A stretch of 64,000 nucleotides of DNA, from NCBI GenBank assembly GCA_015680685.1, contig MNCI01036747.1:425241-489240 (forward strand). The letters are read 5' to 3'. Source of the stretch: Gnetum montanum (Eukaryota; Streptophyta; Gnetopsida; Gnetales; Gnetaceae). The notes beneath the pieces are model-generated. The model made no database searches, had not been told where the DNA came from, and saw only the letters and a program-made list of their open reading frames with translations. A program made the position numbers and the translations under genes. Of this stretch, positions 24,916 through 35,972 are shown piece by piece (positions within the stretch are counted from its first letter, which is position 1; every line of letters begins with the position of its first letter).

Positions 24916-25914
24916 GTGAATCATAATACAATTTTTGTTATAATAGCTAAAAGATCCCTTCATTTAGGTTTCTTTTTTTTTGATAAAATTTATATATGAA
25001 TTAGGCCAATATGTTTCTTGAGTAGCTTTTTTTGAATGTATGTTTTAAGTATAAAATTTTGCAGGTAGGGGCAGATTGAGGAGTAGAGCCAGAGACATTT
25101 GAGGAAGGACAGTAATGGCTACAGTTGAAGCTGCTTCCTAAAGGGAAGGGTCTTCTAAAGTTTCTATGTCAACAATAGCCTTTGGTTATTGGAATCTTTT
25201 TCTAGAAACAAACTTTTTGCCAGTATTTTTATGTGTGTTTTTGTTAATTTTTTATAGTGAATTCTAACATGTTGAACATTACATTTTGATGATTTTGTGC
25301 AATTTTCATAGTTTTACTTCAAGCTGAGCTCTTCTATCATCAGTACTTAGCATGCTTTCTTATACATTTGCATTCCCAATGCAAAAACATTCCAAAGTTT
25401 GGTTTTGTTTTTTTTTTCAATGCTTTTTGGAGTGGCAGGGAATTTTGAAATTGTAATTTTTTGCTACTATCTTGAGTAATTTTCTTTTGCTATATCTTTT
25501 TTTAATGTAAAGGAACATTTGTAAGTTCATGTTCTCTTTATCTCTTTGTATATTTTGTGCAGGTTTTATCATTTCTATGGTTGTGCTTTCAAATTCAGCA
25601 GTTACCATGGAGTAGATGCGTTTAGCTGTTATGATTGTGATTGCTTTTTCTTTTGCAATATGCATTTTAATAAAATGGAAAAGTGTTAGCATTTTTGTTA
25701 GCACATGAAAATTATTAGCCAATTTGAGATGTCGGTCTGACTTTGGTCATAACTTTAACAATTTTTCCTACTTATTGGGAGGACTTAAAGGGTTCAAATT
25801 TGATAATTTCTTTTTACCTTCTCACATGCAATGAGGGCTTTTCTTTATGTACATATTCTTTGATTGATGGAATCTAATGGATGATATGATTGTTAACTTG
25901 GTAAATTTTAAAAA
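24916..25914. other. About 1 kb of AT-rich DNA splitting the subtilase pseudogene
   Basis: Subtilase similarity stops after TCGSLDLG and resumes about 1 kb later at a closely similar coding position. The intervening DNA is AT-rich with no recognisable frame, terminal repeat or tail. It may be an unidentified insertion or the spacer between two subtilase fragments. Confidence 0.5.
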
Positions 25915-26042
25915 CGAGAACTACTGCACCTCTATCAACCTAGACCTCGGGAAGGTCTCCGGTAAGATCATGCTGTGATGATCCTAGCCAATGTTGAGGA
26001 AAACAATGACGAGCTCTCCACCGATGCACATGTCTTGCCATA
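25915..26042 (+). pseudogene. Subtilase pseudogene, downstream fragment
   Basis: NENYCTSINLDLGKVSGKIML, then after two stops MILANVEENNDELSTDAHVLP, matches the region of plant subtilases that follows FIYAGN (usually C...L.P..V.GKIVLCDRG, then GMILAN...EL.ADAHLLPA). Its start overlaps in meaning with the end of the first fragment (NFYTCGSLDLG versus NYCTSINLDLG), so either a short duplication accompanied the insertion or the two come from related but separate copies. Confidence 0.8.
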
Positions 26043-26520
26043 ATCATAAATAACCTATTATTTATAAATCTCCTCTAGCCAAAGAGTCACTGCAAGGGAG
26101 CCAATAATTATATTTATCTCGATTATTTATAATCTCAGGCTAATCGAGATATAATCATTATGGTTTAGCATTATGAATGAATAAATTATATCTCTAACAT
26201 TATGGATTATGAGTAATATTTCATCATATCTTGGCTTTATTTATTATGAAATGTTTACCATTCAAATGAATCTTATAATCCATAATATCTCAAATTATAA
26301 TTATGGATTATTTCTCTAATTATAATAATCTCATAANGTTTACTCGATTAATGTCCCCTAACCCCTGAGCTTCCCATTTTTCTCTTTGTATTCCTTCACA
26401 TGCACACACCACATGTAAGGGAGCCAAAGGGTCATTGCAGGGGAGCTAAATCTCTATTCAATTGACGCCCCCTGACCCTTGGGCTCTCCATTTATCTCTT
26501 CGTATTCTCTCACGTGTAGG
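26043..26520. other. AT-rich intergenic, nothing recognised
   Basis: Palindrome-like runs of TAATCATAAATAA and TTATTTATAA types dominate. Similar short phrases (GGGAGCCAAAGGGTCATTGCA and CCAAAGAGTCACTGCA; CCCCTGAC and CCCCTAAC) recur at 26080, 26410 and 26440. One single-N join at 26337. Confidence 0.4.
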
Positions 26521-26529
26521 GCCTAACAT

Positions 26530-26660
26530 GGGTAATAATGAATATTTATTATTATAAATGGTGGGTAATATTGAATATTTATTATTATTATAAATGGTGA
26601 TGGTTATGATTACAATAATAATGAATATTTATTATTATTATAAATGGTGACGATTATGGT
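26530..26660. repeat. Short tandem repeats of AATATTTATTATTATAAATGG type
   Basis: Three units containing GAATATTTATTATTA and TAAATGGTG occur head to tail, grading into a GGTTA(T/C)G(A/G)TTA run to about 26710. This is simple-sequence DNA just ahead of the helicase pseudogene. Confidence 0.7.
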
Positions 26661-26739
26661 TATAGTGACGGTTACAATCATGGCAACGATTAAGGTGATG
26701 ACGGTTACGGTGTGATGCAGTATTTAAAAATATTGAACT

Positions 26740-27432
26740 TAGGCATCATGTTACAAGATTAAGAGGTGCAATATTGGAATTCATGCATTTTTAGAAACAT
26801 GGATGCTGCTGCTATTAGTCCTAATAGAGAAGGTGATGAACACTCTCTTCAAGATCAGCAACAACAACCATCTACTGCAACAAGTAGTGCAACAACCATC
26901 TACTGCAAGAAGTAGTGCAACAACTATCTACTGCAACAAGTAATGCAATCTCTGCTTATATGTGAAGATGTAAGGGTAATGCTTATAGTTAACCTTTGGC
27001 CTGAAGCAGGATTGGTGAATGGTGCACTTGGCATGATTCACAATATTATGTATCCTTAAGGTAAATAGCCACCAACATGACCATTATATGTTATTATTGA
27101 TTTTGACTCCTACATTGGATGTGCCTTTGATAATGGTAATCCCCATCATGTGCCAATTATACCTGTGGTCCGAGGAGCATTTCGTTAGTCACCATTACGG
27201 TTGGCATGGGCTATGACTATTCATAAATCTCAAGGAATGACACTAAATAAGGCTACTATTAATGTTTGTTGCATTATCTGGAGTCAAGACCATTGATTCT
27301 TTAAAGATTCATCCTCCTTTTCATGTGCAAAGATATAGAAATATTTCAGATGATAAACATCTTCAAAGTAGAATTGCACAAAAAGTTCATTTTGCTTAGT
27401 TGGAGAATTAGGCATATTGAGTTCACACTTAT
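26740..27432 (+). pseudogene. PIF1-like / Helitron-type helicase pseudogene, carboxy-terminal part
   Basis: VMLIVNLWPEAGLVNGALGMI (26976 on), YVIIDFDSYIGCAF, VPIIPVVRGAF and LRLAWAMTIHKSQGMTLNKATI are the final helicase motifs of plant PIF1-like proteins, including those carried by Helitrons. They are followed by VALSGVKTIDSLKIHPPF and RIAQKVHFA, the normal end. HHVTRLRGAILEF near 26745 may belong to an upstream part. The Walker A and B motifs are missing and stops follow IMYP, GK and GAFR. PIF1 enzymes unwind DNA in the 5' to 3' direction; this copy cannot. No Rep/HUH domain or Helitron ends were recognised, so a Helitron origin is inference. Confidence 0.82.
26862..26945. repeat. 28-bp minisatellite, three units
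   Basis: CAACAACCATCTACTGCAAC and the eight bases that complete it (AAGTAGTG) repeat three times in exact register (26862, 26890, 26918) with two or three substitutions. A 28-bp unit shifts the reading frame, so it breaks the helicase frame that surrounds it. Confidence 0.85.
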
Positions 27433-27672
27433 TATTGTATTTTGCCTTTTACTCAATCCTAGTATACAACTCTGTAATGTTTGTTGCAATAATTGTGCAA
27501 TGTATTCCTTCATCAACATATACAAAATATATAAACTTTTATTTTAACCAATTTATGTTTTCAAATATATATTATTTGGAATGCAAATAGTGATGATAAC
27601 TTAAAAAATAAAATAATAATTAAATTCTACTCATAGCCTGCAAAACTGCTACACAACAGAACTTATGGATCT

Positions 27673-27844
27673 AATGTTTGTTGCATTATCTAGAGTTAAG
27701 ACCATTGATTCTTTAAAGATTCATTGTCCTTTTTATGTGCAAAGATACAAAAAGATTTTAGATGCTAAACATTTCCAAAGTAGAATTGCACAAGAAGTTC
27801 ATTTTGCTTAGTTGGAGAATTAGGCATATTGAGTTCACACTTAT
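27673..27844 (+). repeat. Second copy of the helicase 3' end, cut by the gap
   Basis: These 172 bases align without gaps to 27261-27432, 412 bases to the left, with scattered substitutions. They encode the same VALSRVKTIDSLKIH and RIAQEVHFA tail. The match runs to the last base before the N run, so the duplicated unit may continue into the gap. Confidence 0.9.
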
Positions 27845-28352
27845 NNNNNNNNNNNNNNNNNNNNNNNNNNNNNNNNNNNNNNNNNNNNNNNNNNNNNNNN
27901 NNNNNNNNNNNNNNNNNNNNNNNNNNNNNNNNNNNNNNNNNNNNNNNNNNNNNNNNNNNNNNNNNNNNNNNNNNNNNNNNNNNNNNNNNNNNNNNNNNNN
28001 NNNNNNNNNNNNNNNNNNNNNNNNNNNNNNNNNNNNNNNNNNNNNNNNNNNNNNNNNNNNNNNNNNNNNNNNNNNNNNNNNNNNNNNNNNNNNNNNNNNN
28101 NNNNNNNNNNNNNNNNNNNNNNNNNNNNNNNNNNNNNNNNNNNNNNNNNNNNNNNNNNNNNNNNNNNNNNNNNNNNNNNNNNNNNNNNNNNNNNNNNNNN
28201 NNNNNNNNNNNNNNNNNNNNNNNNNNNNNNNNNNNNNNNNNNNNNNNNNNNNNNNNNNNNNNNNNNNNNNNNNNNNNNNNNNNNNNNNNNNNNNNNNNNN
28301 NNNNNNNNNNNNNNNNNNNNNNNNNNNNNNNNNNNNNNNNNNNNNNNNNNNN
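27845..28352. other. Assembly gap (508 N)
   Basis: Unknown bases only. Open frames reported across it are artefacts. It begins exactly at the end of the second helicase repeat copy. Confidence 0.99.
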
Positions 28353-28485
28353 TTCCTTTTACTATAGTCTCCATCTTACATGGAAGAGTGATCCTAGACT
28401 CACTGGTCTTATTTTTTATCTCCAAATATTAGAGATGAGTCCTTAGTAGCATCTCTAATACTAGACATTTGGTTTAAGACTAATA

Positions 28486-28928
28486 AAGTAGATTTTATAT
28501 ATATATATCAATTGGCCAAGATTATTTTAAAGAAGATGATGTTAACCAAGCCCAACCACTAGACAAAGTAATAAGATAACTAAAAACAGAATCACTCATT
28601 CCTCCTCTATTTCTTTCCCACTTACCTAATTTAGTTTTACCCTCTTGATCAAGTTTGCTCTTTCTTTGTTTGTTCATGGTGTTTTTAAGCAATATTTATG
28701 CAAGAGATTTATTTCTTAAAAACGCCATGAATAAATAAAGAAAGAGCAAACTTGATCAAGAGGGTAAAACTAAATTGGATAAGTGGTAGAGAAACAGAGG
28801 AGGGATGAGTGATTCTATTTTTAGTTATCTTGTTACCTCGTCCAGTCTAGCTTGGTTAACATCATTTTTTTAAAAATCATCTTGGCCAATTTATAGATAG
28901 ATATATATATATCTAAGCTAGTCTACAT
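28486..28928. mobile_element. Long foldback MITE
   Basis: Left arm (28486-28689) and right arm (28715-28928) are near-perfect inverted repeats of about 205 bases around a 25-base loop. The arms begin and end in TATATATA-rich ends with AATTGGCCAAGAT or its complement. A second, truncated copy lies at 57070-57335. It has no coding capacity, so a non-autonomous DNA element is the natural reading. Its transcript would form a long hairpin that could feed small-RNA pathways. Confidence 0.85.
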
Positions 28929-29635
28929 CGTTACATAAAATTAAATTGATATCAAAAAATAAAAATAAAAAATATTTAAAAGGAATTGTATCATGAAACA
29001 AAAAATGAAATTGAAATTTTATTATACCAACAAACCTCATAATATTATAAGAGTATACTTACTTTTAATTGCTATTGTAGTTTATAGTTTGCAAGCTACT
29101 ATACAATTTTAAGTAGTAAAATAATGTAACGTTACGTTATGTTTTACTTAAGTTATAATGTGTTCCTTGTATGTTCCTATGTTCTTGGTATACAGTCAAA
29201 TAATTTCAATTCTTGACATTTCATATTTACTTTCAACTAGTAATTTCTTGTCTATATAATATTTACCAATTGAGCTACCGTTCATTGTCAACTTTCTTAT
29301 TAACTTTAATGAACAAAAATTATCAGAATTTGTAATTTTATCCCTTTCTTAGAGCATATGATGTGTAGTTGTGCAAGTTAAAAGTTCAATATCAAGGGGT
29401 ATCTTGAAATACCATTATATTTTGTTTAAGTTCTATTAAAGTATAGTAGTGTAGGTAAGATATAAGAGTATATATAATCATAGTCTTTGTTATGGATTTA
29501 TTAATATAGATGATGGAATTATAAATACAGTTATTTCAACTGAAATATTTTTGATTTTATTGAAAGTTAGTAAAATGTTGGTTCTATAGATTTTGTGGTT
29601 CCTAAATTCCTTACTTTTGTTACAAGAAATATAAT
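28929..29635. other. AT-rich intergenic, nothing recognised
   Basis: No frame, repeat or RNA motif could be supported on either strand between the MITE and the first gypsy LTR. Confidence 0.5.
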
Positions 29636-30345
29636 TGATGAGAGGTGAGGTACCCCTATGCCCAACCATATGAATCACAAGCGTTCATGCACGATCTGGT
29701 CAAATTTTGCGGACTTTGTCATTTCTAGTGCACTAGTCCTTTAGGAAGTAAATCTAGCCTTAAGGTTAATCATTGTCTTCCCAATTACACTTGTGACGTT
29801 CACTGATATGGTTAAGTGTAACTTAGGCATTTAATTTTTATCATTTTTATGTTTTATGGTTGGGTGCTTGAAATGTAGATAAAAAGGAATTTGATTAACT
29901 AATCTAAATTAACTAGTTAACTAATCATTTAACTAATCTTAACATAAGTATTCGTTCCCACTTTCCATACACGTCATAAACCCATGTATCTGCTGTTGGG
30001 CAACCAAGTGCTACGCTACCAGGTGAATCAAGTAATAATGCTGCTGGGATTACCAAGTAGATATGTGTTACGCTTGAAGCGATCGTACTTATGTGCATAA
30101 TCTATTTGGCTTCATTGCTTCATTAATTTAATAACTGGAAAATAATTAATAACTAATTGAAAACATTTAATAAATAACTGAAAACATTAACTGCATAAAT
30201 GAAATAGCCAATCTATCCAAAGTGCTGCAAGGTCTATCATGAAGCTTATCTTTATTGTTGCTCACACTATTGTGCTTAGGTACAACAATGCTCAAATAAA
30301 GATCCATACACTCAATGACTCCTGCTGTGGGCACTTGGAGGAAAA
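29636..30345 (-). repeat. 3' LTR (family B), start deleted
   Basis: It aligns with 32012 to about 32725 but lacks the portion equivalent to roughly 32726-32917. It ends, on the minus strand, in CCTCTCATCA, close to the family ACTCATCA end. Confidence 0.8.
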
Positions 30346-31851
30346 ATTCTATTCACCACTTCATCAAGTGGTGATTCATCCTCATCACAAAATTAGACCT
30401 CTCGTATTCTGATGGAAGGATCCCTATTATACTCTTCAACACTTTCCCTTTTTCATAGCTCACCTTCTTTTTTTGCTACTTGATTGATTAGCCTTTGGAT
30501 TTGATGAGCTCTCATTTCAAACAACCTTCCTTGGGCATACACCCCAAGGGTTTTTCTTGTTTCTTCTCTGAGCCCATATATGATGTGGTGAAGCTATTCC
30601 CTATAAGAGTAACCATGGCTAAGGCATCAGTGTAGGAGTGAATAGTATTGGCCCATGACGACATCTAAGGGTTCATGTGCTTCTTATTTCTAGCCTTGGA
30701 TTTTCCTTATTTAATTAGACACTTTGAAGTATGACTGGTATTTGTCATTGAATAGTTCTAACATAGTACTCCATCTGTAGATAGATTTTAGCTCTAAGGA
30801 CTGGTACCAACTTTCAGCTTCCTTGATAAGTGTCTTTGGAAAAAGCTTGAGTTTTTGCCACTTGTTTTCTATGTTTTGTAAGGCACAGGCATCTTGAAAA
30901 TCTTGTATATGTGTTTGTGGATCAGAGTTATATCCCTCTTCAAATCTTGGAATATTATTCATGTCTAGGCACTTGATCCAACTATCCTTCATATGCCTAG
31001 TTGGGATTTTCACTACCTCCACAATGTTGAGCATACTTCAAGTTGCCAATAACGGTTCATCATCATCATTACATTGATGACATCAATGATGGTTTTAGCC
31101 ACCCTTTTTGTTTTGGTGGCTTTCATGGTCATTGTTATATCACTGATCACCTTCATCATGTTTTTTTTTGACAACGGCTTTCATGAGAACCGTCAGATGA
31201 AGAGGAATGTTTAGAATCAGATGAAGAGGATGAAGAGGAAGGTGAACTACCACCACCATTGTGGTATCCGCCACCACTCCTATACTTGTTATGATCACCA
31301 TCCTTAGATCTCTTATTGTTGTAATGTTTACCTGAGTTCCTACCTTGGCTATCACTTTTTCTTGAATCCAATTTATAAATAGTGGATCATAGGGTTAGGT
31401 TCACACCCTCGTCATTAGTAGCAAGGGGTGGAGAATCTTCATGTTGATAACCTTTAGTAGGAGGATCCTTAATGTCATTTTGATTTAGTAGGAACAAGGG
31501 ATTGGTATAATGTTTTCCCTTTGTAGCTTCATGGAGTTTTTCCTGATGTTGATCTCATTTGCGTTGTGTTTCATTGGGACAGTAGTTTTGAGTGTCATAA
31601 CCATCCATAACATATTCTTTGTGAAGATATACTATGCCCAACTTCCTAAGGGTTTTAAAAAACATTCCAGGTATAGATCTATCAAGGGGCAAGACAACGT
31701 TGCCCTCCATATCACGTCATTGCAACTGCTCATCCTAATGAAGGATGAAGGTGAAGTTTGACACAAACTCATCTAGATGAGTGTATATCACCTTGCATTC
31801 TTGTGGGACCAGTGGTTTGGTGTCCTTGTGCTTGCAAGAAGAAGAAGTCAT
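30346..31851 (-). pseudogene. Gag of the family B gypsy element, broken
   Basis: A minus-strand start MTSSSCKHKDTKP at 31851 leads to a Gly/Ser-rich stretch (GGGSSPSSSSSSSD, 31200-31260). The retrotransposon-gag core follows: LDMNNIPRFEEGYNSDPQTH, NKWQKLKLFPKTLIKEAESWY and MLELFNDKYQSYF at 31000-30720, then HHIIYGLREETRKTLG near 30580. The core is the same type as those at 54427-54699 (minus) and 59290-59760 (plus). Stops and shifts are frequent. No zinc knuckle is seen. The protein would have formed the particle shell. Confidence 0.82.
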
Positions 31852-32011
31852 TTTCCAAAACAAAAAAAAACAAAATTATCAGTGTGCTTTTATAATTTTA
31901 TGTATAGTGAGAATGATATTGACCTTGAGGTTCGTACAATGATATTAATGATATTCACTTAGATCTAAATAGTGCATGTTCCATAAACAAAGTCCTCAAC
32001 AACAATGCTAA

Positions 32012-32917
32012 TTATGAGTGATGAGGTACCCCTACACCCAACCATATGAATCGTAAGTGTTCATGCATGATCTAGTTGAATTCTCTCAACTATGTCGTTT
32101 CTAGTGCACTAGCCCTTTAGGAAGTGAATTTAGCCTTAAGGTCAATCGTTGTCTTCCCAATTACACTTGTGATGTTCATTGGTATGGTTAAGTGTAACTG
32201 AGGCATTTGATTTTTATCATTTTTATGTTCTATAGTTGGGTGCTTGAAATGTAGATAAAATGGAATTTGATTAACTAATCTAAATTTATTAATTAACTAA
32301 TCATTTAACTAATCCTAACATAAGTATCCATTCCCACTTTCCCTACAGGTCTTGAACCCACATATTTGCTACTGGGTGATTAAGCGCTATGCTATTGGGA
32401 AAACCAAGTAATAATGCTACTGGGATTACCAAGTGGAAATGTGTTATGCTCAAAGTAGTCATACTTATGTGCATAATCTATTTGGCTTAATTGCTTCATT
32501 AATGTAATAATTGAAAAATAATTAATAACTAATTGAAAAAATTTAATAAATAACTAAAAACATTAAGTGCATAAATGAAATAGCTAATCTATCCAAAGTA
32601 CTGCAAGGTTTATCAGAAAGCTCATCTTTATTGCCACCCACACTATCATGCTCAGGTACAACAATGCTTGAATAAAGATCTGTACACTCAATGACTCCTG
32701 TTGTAGGCACTCAGAGAAAAAATTCTAACTGTAACTACAATTGCAACTACAATCTCTTATGCCATAAATGCAATTGCAAGTGCATATTTATAGCTGACAC
32801 ATGACAATCAACGCATGACACTACGTCAATAGGGCCTTGTTGATGCATGGTAAGATGCGTCGACTAGGCTGTGTCGATGAGGCATCATTGATGCAGCCAA
32901 CTTAATGCAACTCATCA
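32012..32917 (-). repeat. 5' LTR (family B)
   Basis: Reads TGATGAGTTGC on the minus strand at its outer end and ACTCATAA at its inner end, next to the primer site. CTATAAATATGCAC (minus, near 32785) is a clear TATA box. Confidence 0.82.
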
Positions 32918-34531
32918 ATAAGAGTAGGATGAAAAGGTTGACCTTTTAGTGGTGTTGCAGTGTTAGTGAGGAAACCTCTTGAACATTATGTACTTTTTGA
33001 ATAGATTGATAATATTATACAATACATTTGGCTAAAAATCTTGTGCTAGCATGGTTGTACTTTCCTTAACCTACGCTATTTTTTCCTAGAGATGCTACAT
33101 ATTATAATACTATAGAGTTGTCTTGTGATCATCCTTTTTAGTTCTTAGGAAAAGATATTGTAGAATTTTCAACAAACATCTCATTATTTATTTGTGGAGA
33201 TTTTAATGCAAAGATAGGTTCACAATAAACAAAAATCATTTAGTAGGAACATTATGTCAACAATTTAGACATTATTGAAGATCAAATTTAAATATGACAT
33301 TTTGCAAATGGCATTATTAATAAGATGGATCAACAACTATTAGAATGAATAAAAATTTTGATCTTCTCATCTACAATGACCTTGCTAGATTTCCTTAATC
33401 TTTATCATTTATGTTCATAAGACTTCAACATAACTCTTAGATTGATTTATTTTTATGCTATTTTGAAGACATTGAATTTATTAAGGAGTTGAAAGTTGGA
33501 AAGGATTTGGTGAAGTCTTACCTTCATTATTTAGAACTTTTGTAAAAAATTGAATTTCTTCCTAGATAAAAAAAACACGAATAATTTTTTTTAGTATAGA
33601 GTCATCCAAAAGTCAAGAAAAAAAACATGGATGCCACATATAATAAATTGATGAGGAACAAGTAGTTCCTCCACCTAGCCATACAAATCACAACTGTTCA
33701 CTAGCGATCTGGTCAAATTTCAGACTTAGTGCCTAAGTTTGCCTATAGACAATGATAGTGACATAGGAAAATATGATTATTGTCTTCTTGGCTCTCACTT
33801 GTGTAATCTCATTTGTATGGTTAAGTGTAAACTAAGGCAAATGATATTTATTTATTTATATTTTAAATTTTTATTTATCTAATCTAAGTGTCAAAGTAAA
33901 GTTAATTAATTTGGAATTAACTACTTTAACTATTTAATGATCCTTTAAGATAACTAGCTTAACACAAGCATCCAGACCCACTTTCTATGCACATCTTAAA
34001 CTTGTCTAACACTACTGGGTCACCATGTGTCTATTGCTAGGCGTACCAAATAGCCATTGTTGGGATTACCAAATGTTAAATGGTATATTTGAAGTCGTCG
34101 TACTTATGTGTTGGTTATTAAATGCATTAATTAACTAAGGACAAGAATGTAAATTGCATGAATAATAAAGTGCATAAAATAAACATTAATATATTCTAAG
34201 TGCTTCAAGGAGTTTTGGTGTGGGGACACCTCTTCTGATCCCCTTATTCTACCCTACATACTATGTGTCTTTTTTAGTTAATTTTTCTAATGATGATTCT
34301 TGGATGTTTTGGCATGTTTCAAGGTTTTTTTGGGTTATTTTGATGAGTTGTGGATTGGGTCCTATTGGGGGTTTATCAAGGTGCAACACCCCTGCACCAA
34401 ATTGATATTAAAGCGAAGGTTTGGAGGTTTCCATACTTCTATGTTGAAGCTTGGTGTTTTGTTTGAATTAAAGGAACATTATTGTGGATATTTTTGCATT
34501 TTCTTTTGGATATCATTCTTGTTGCTTTAGG

Positions 34532-35672
34532 TATGACTCCAAAGAAGAAGACATATCATGAGCTTAGACAAGAGCTTTAAGAGTTTAAGGACTCCTTGAA
34601 AGCTTTTGTGACTTAAATGCAAGAAGTTCTTTCCAAAGTAAATGTCCGCAAGAACCAAGATTTTGCAAAAACTTCAAAAAGAGATATGAAGAAATTCAAG
34701 ACTAACATGGAAAATATTTTAAGGAGAATTCATAGAATATCTTCTATCCATCAAGAAGGAAAGGAAGATGAAAGGTTTGATGAAGTAGAGATCAATGAGA
34801 AAAAGAGTTTTCAAGTATCTCTTATTGAGCAAAGGAGTGCTTAATACTCAAGGGTTTCAAGGAATAGAACTAAGAGCTTCATAAAGGGACCAACAGATCT
34901 TCAAGGTTCAAGATGGTGTATACTGTTGATCAAGGAGAGTTCCTACCTCATGCGTCATGGAAGGTGAAGGATCAAAGCCAAGAGAGTGGAAAAGATCAAG
35001 GGACTTCTTCAAGGAGGATTAAGGGTAGCACTAGAAGGTATGATACTCATTCTTTTTGCAATTTTTCTACACCTTGTGGCAAGGGAAAGGAGATTCTATG
35101 TCAAGTTGACATTATCTCATGGAAGAGAGGTGAGTCTTCTAACTAAGCTATGTGGAAGAATGATTACTTTAATGATGTTTTTTGATGAATATGATGTTAA
35201 GATCATGGAGGAGAGTTTACATTTTAAATTGGTACCATTAAAGTGGGATGAAGATCTTGTTGATGATTCCTTTGAAGAGGAGAAACCATTGGAATTGGAA
35301 AATCCTATTTGGAATCTTGAACCTTCAAGATTTGATGAGATTGGACAACCACATGTGGAAGATCAAGTTGAACCAAAGATGGATGGGAGAAGCCATGAAG
35401 AGATAATTAAGAGTGAGCTTGACCTTGTTTATGGTAGTAATGTCTCTCATGTTGAAGCTAGAGTGATGGATGCTAGTTTTTCACTTCATCTTGGTAGTGG
35501 TTTTTTCAATGGTAATGATGAGCATCATGATCATTGTGATGATTTTGATGAGATTGAGAGTTATATTGTGACTTTTGATGCCATTGTTAGTAAGAGGAAG
35601 ACTAATAATGGTAATTATTTAATGATGATGGCTATTGGAATAGTCATTATGAGGAGGTCATTATTGATGTGA
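34532..35672 (+). pseudogene. Gag-like ORF of the nested LTR element, broken
   Basis: MTPKKKTYHELRQEL begins at 34532, followed by a charged, probably coiled-coil region (KTSKRDMKKFKTNMENILRRI, KEDERFDEVEINEK). A later frame (34986-35672) is rich in Asp and Glu (DEDLVDDSFEEEKPLELE, then NDEHHDHCDDFDEIE). The basic start and coiled coil resemble plant gypsy gag amino ends. At least one frameshift and three stops separate the parts. No gag core or zinc knuckle could be recognised with confidence. Confidence 0.5.
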
Positions 35673-35972
35673 GTGAAGACATTAATAATGATATTAGTTT
35701 CCAGAATTTGGAGATGCTTGCTATTAATTATAGCAATGATAAATTTATGAAGTGTAATGATGGATTTGATTTTCTTGGCTATAAAATGGAAGTGTAGCAT
35801 GAAGCCAATCTACATGGTGGTGATGAAATGAAGCTAAGTGGTAGTCTTCCAAACACAAAGGCGAAGAAAGTAAAGAAGAGGAAAAAGAAAAGAAGAAAGA
35901 GTGTTGAATTAAGAAAGCCTAAGGAAGTGTTTCTTATTTTTGATTTGTTATAGGTTTGTGTCATCATGGGGA

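Larger units (their letters stand above)
29636..32917 (-). mobile_element. Gag-only Ty3/gypsy-type LTR element (LTR family B)
   Basis: Two minus-strand LTRs (29636 to about 30345, and 32012-32917) bound a short internal region that contains only gag. ATAAT on the left and ATAAG on the right flank the element, a 4-of-5 match fitting a 5-bp target duplication. Just inside the 5' LTR on the minus strand, TTAGCATTGTTGTTGAGGAC is a decayed form of the TGGCGCCGTTGCCGGGGA primer site known from plant gypsy elements. The 3' LTR joins gag directly without a polypurine tract, so a deletion removed pol, if it ever existed, and the first part of that LTR. Confidence 0.8.

Noticed and set aside
27762-28446. 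Three open frames of about 200 codons across the gap
   Set aside because: They consist almost wholly of N and have no real coding content.
34986-35672. 228-codon frame as an intact host gene
   Set aside because: It lies between the primer-side repeat and 3' LTR of a degenerate element, in a different frame from its upstream gag-like part.
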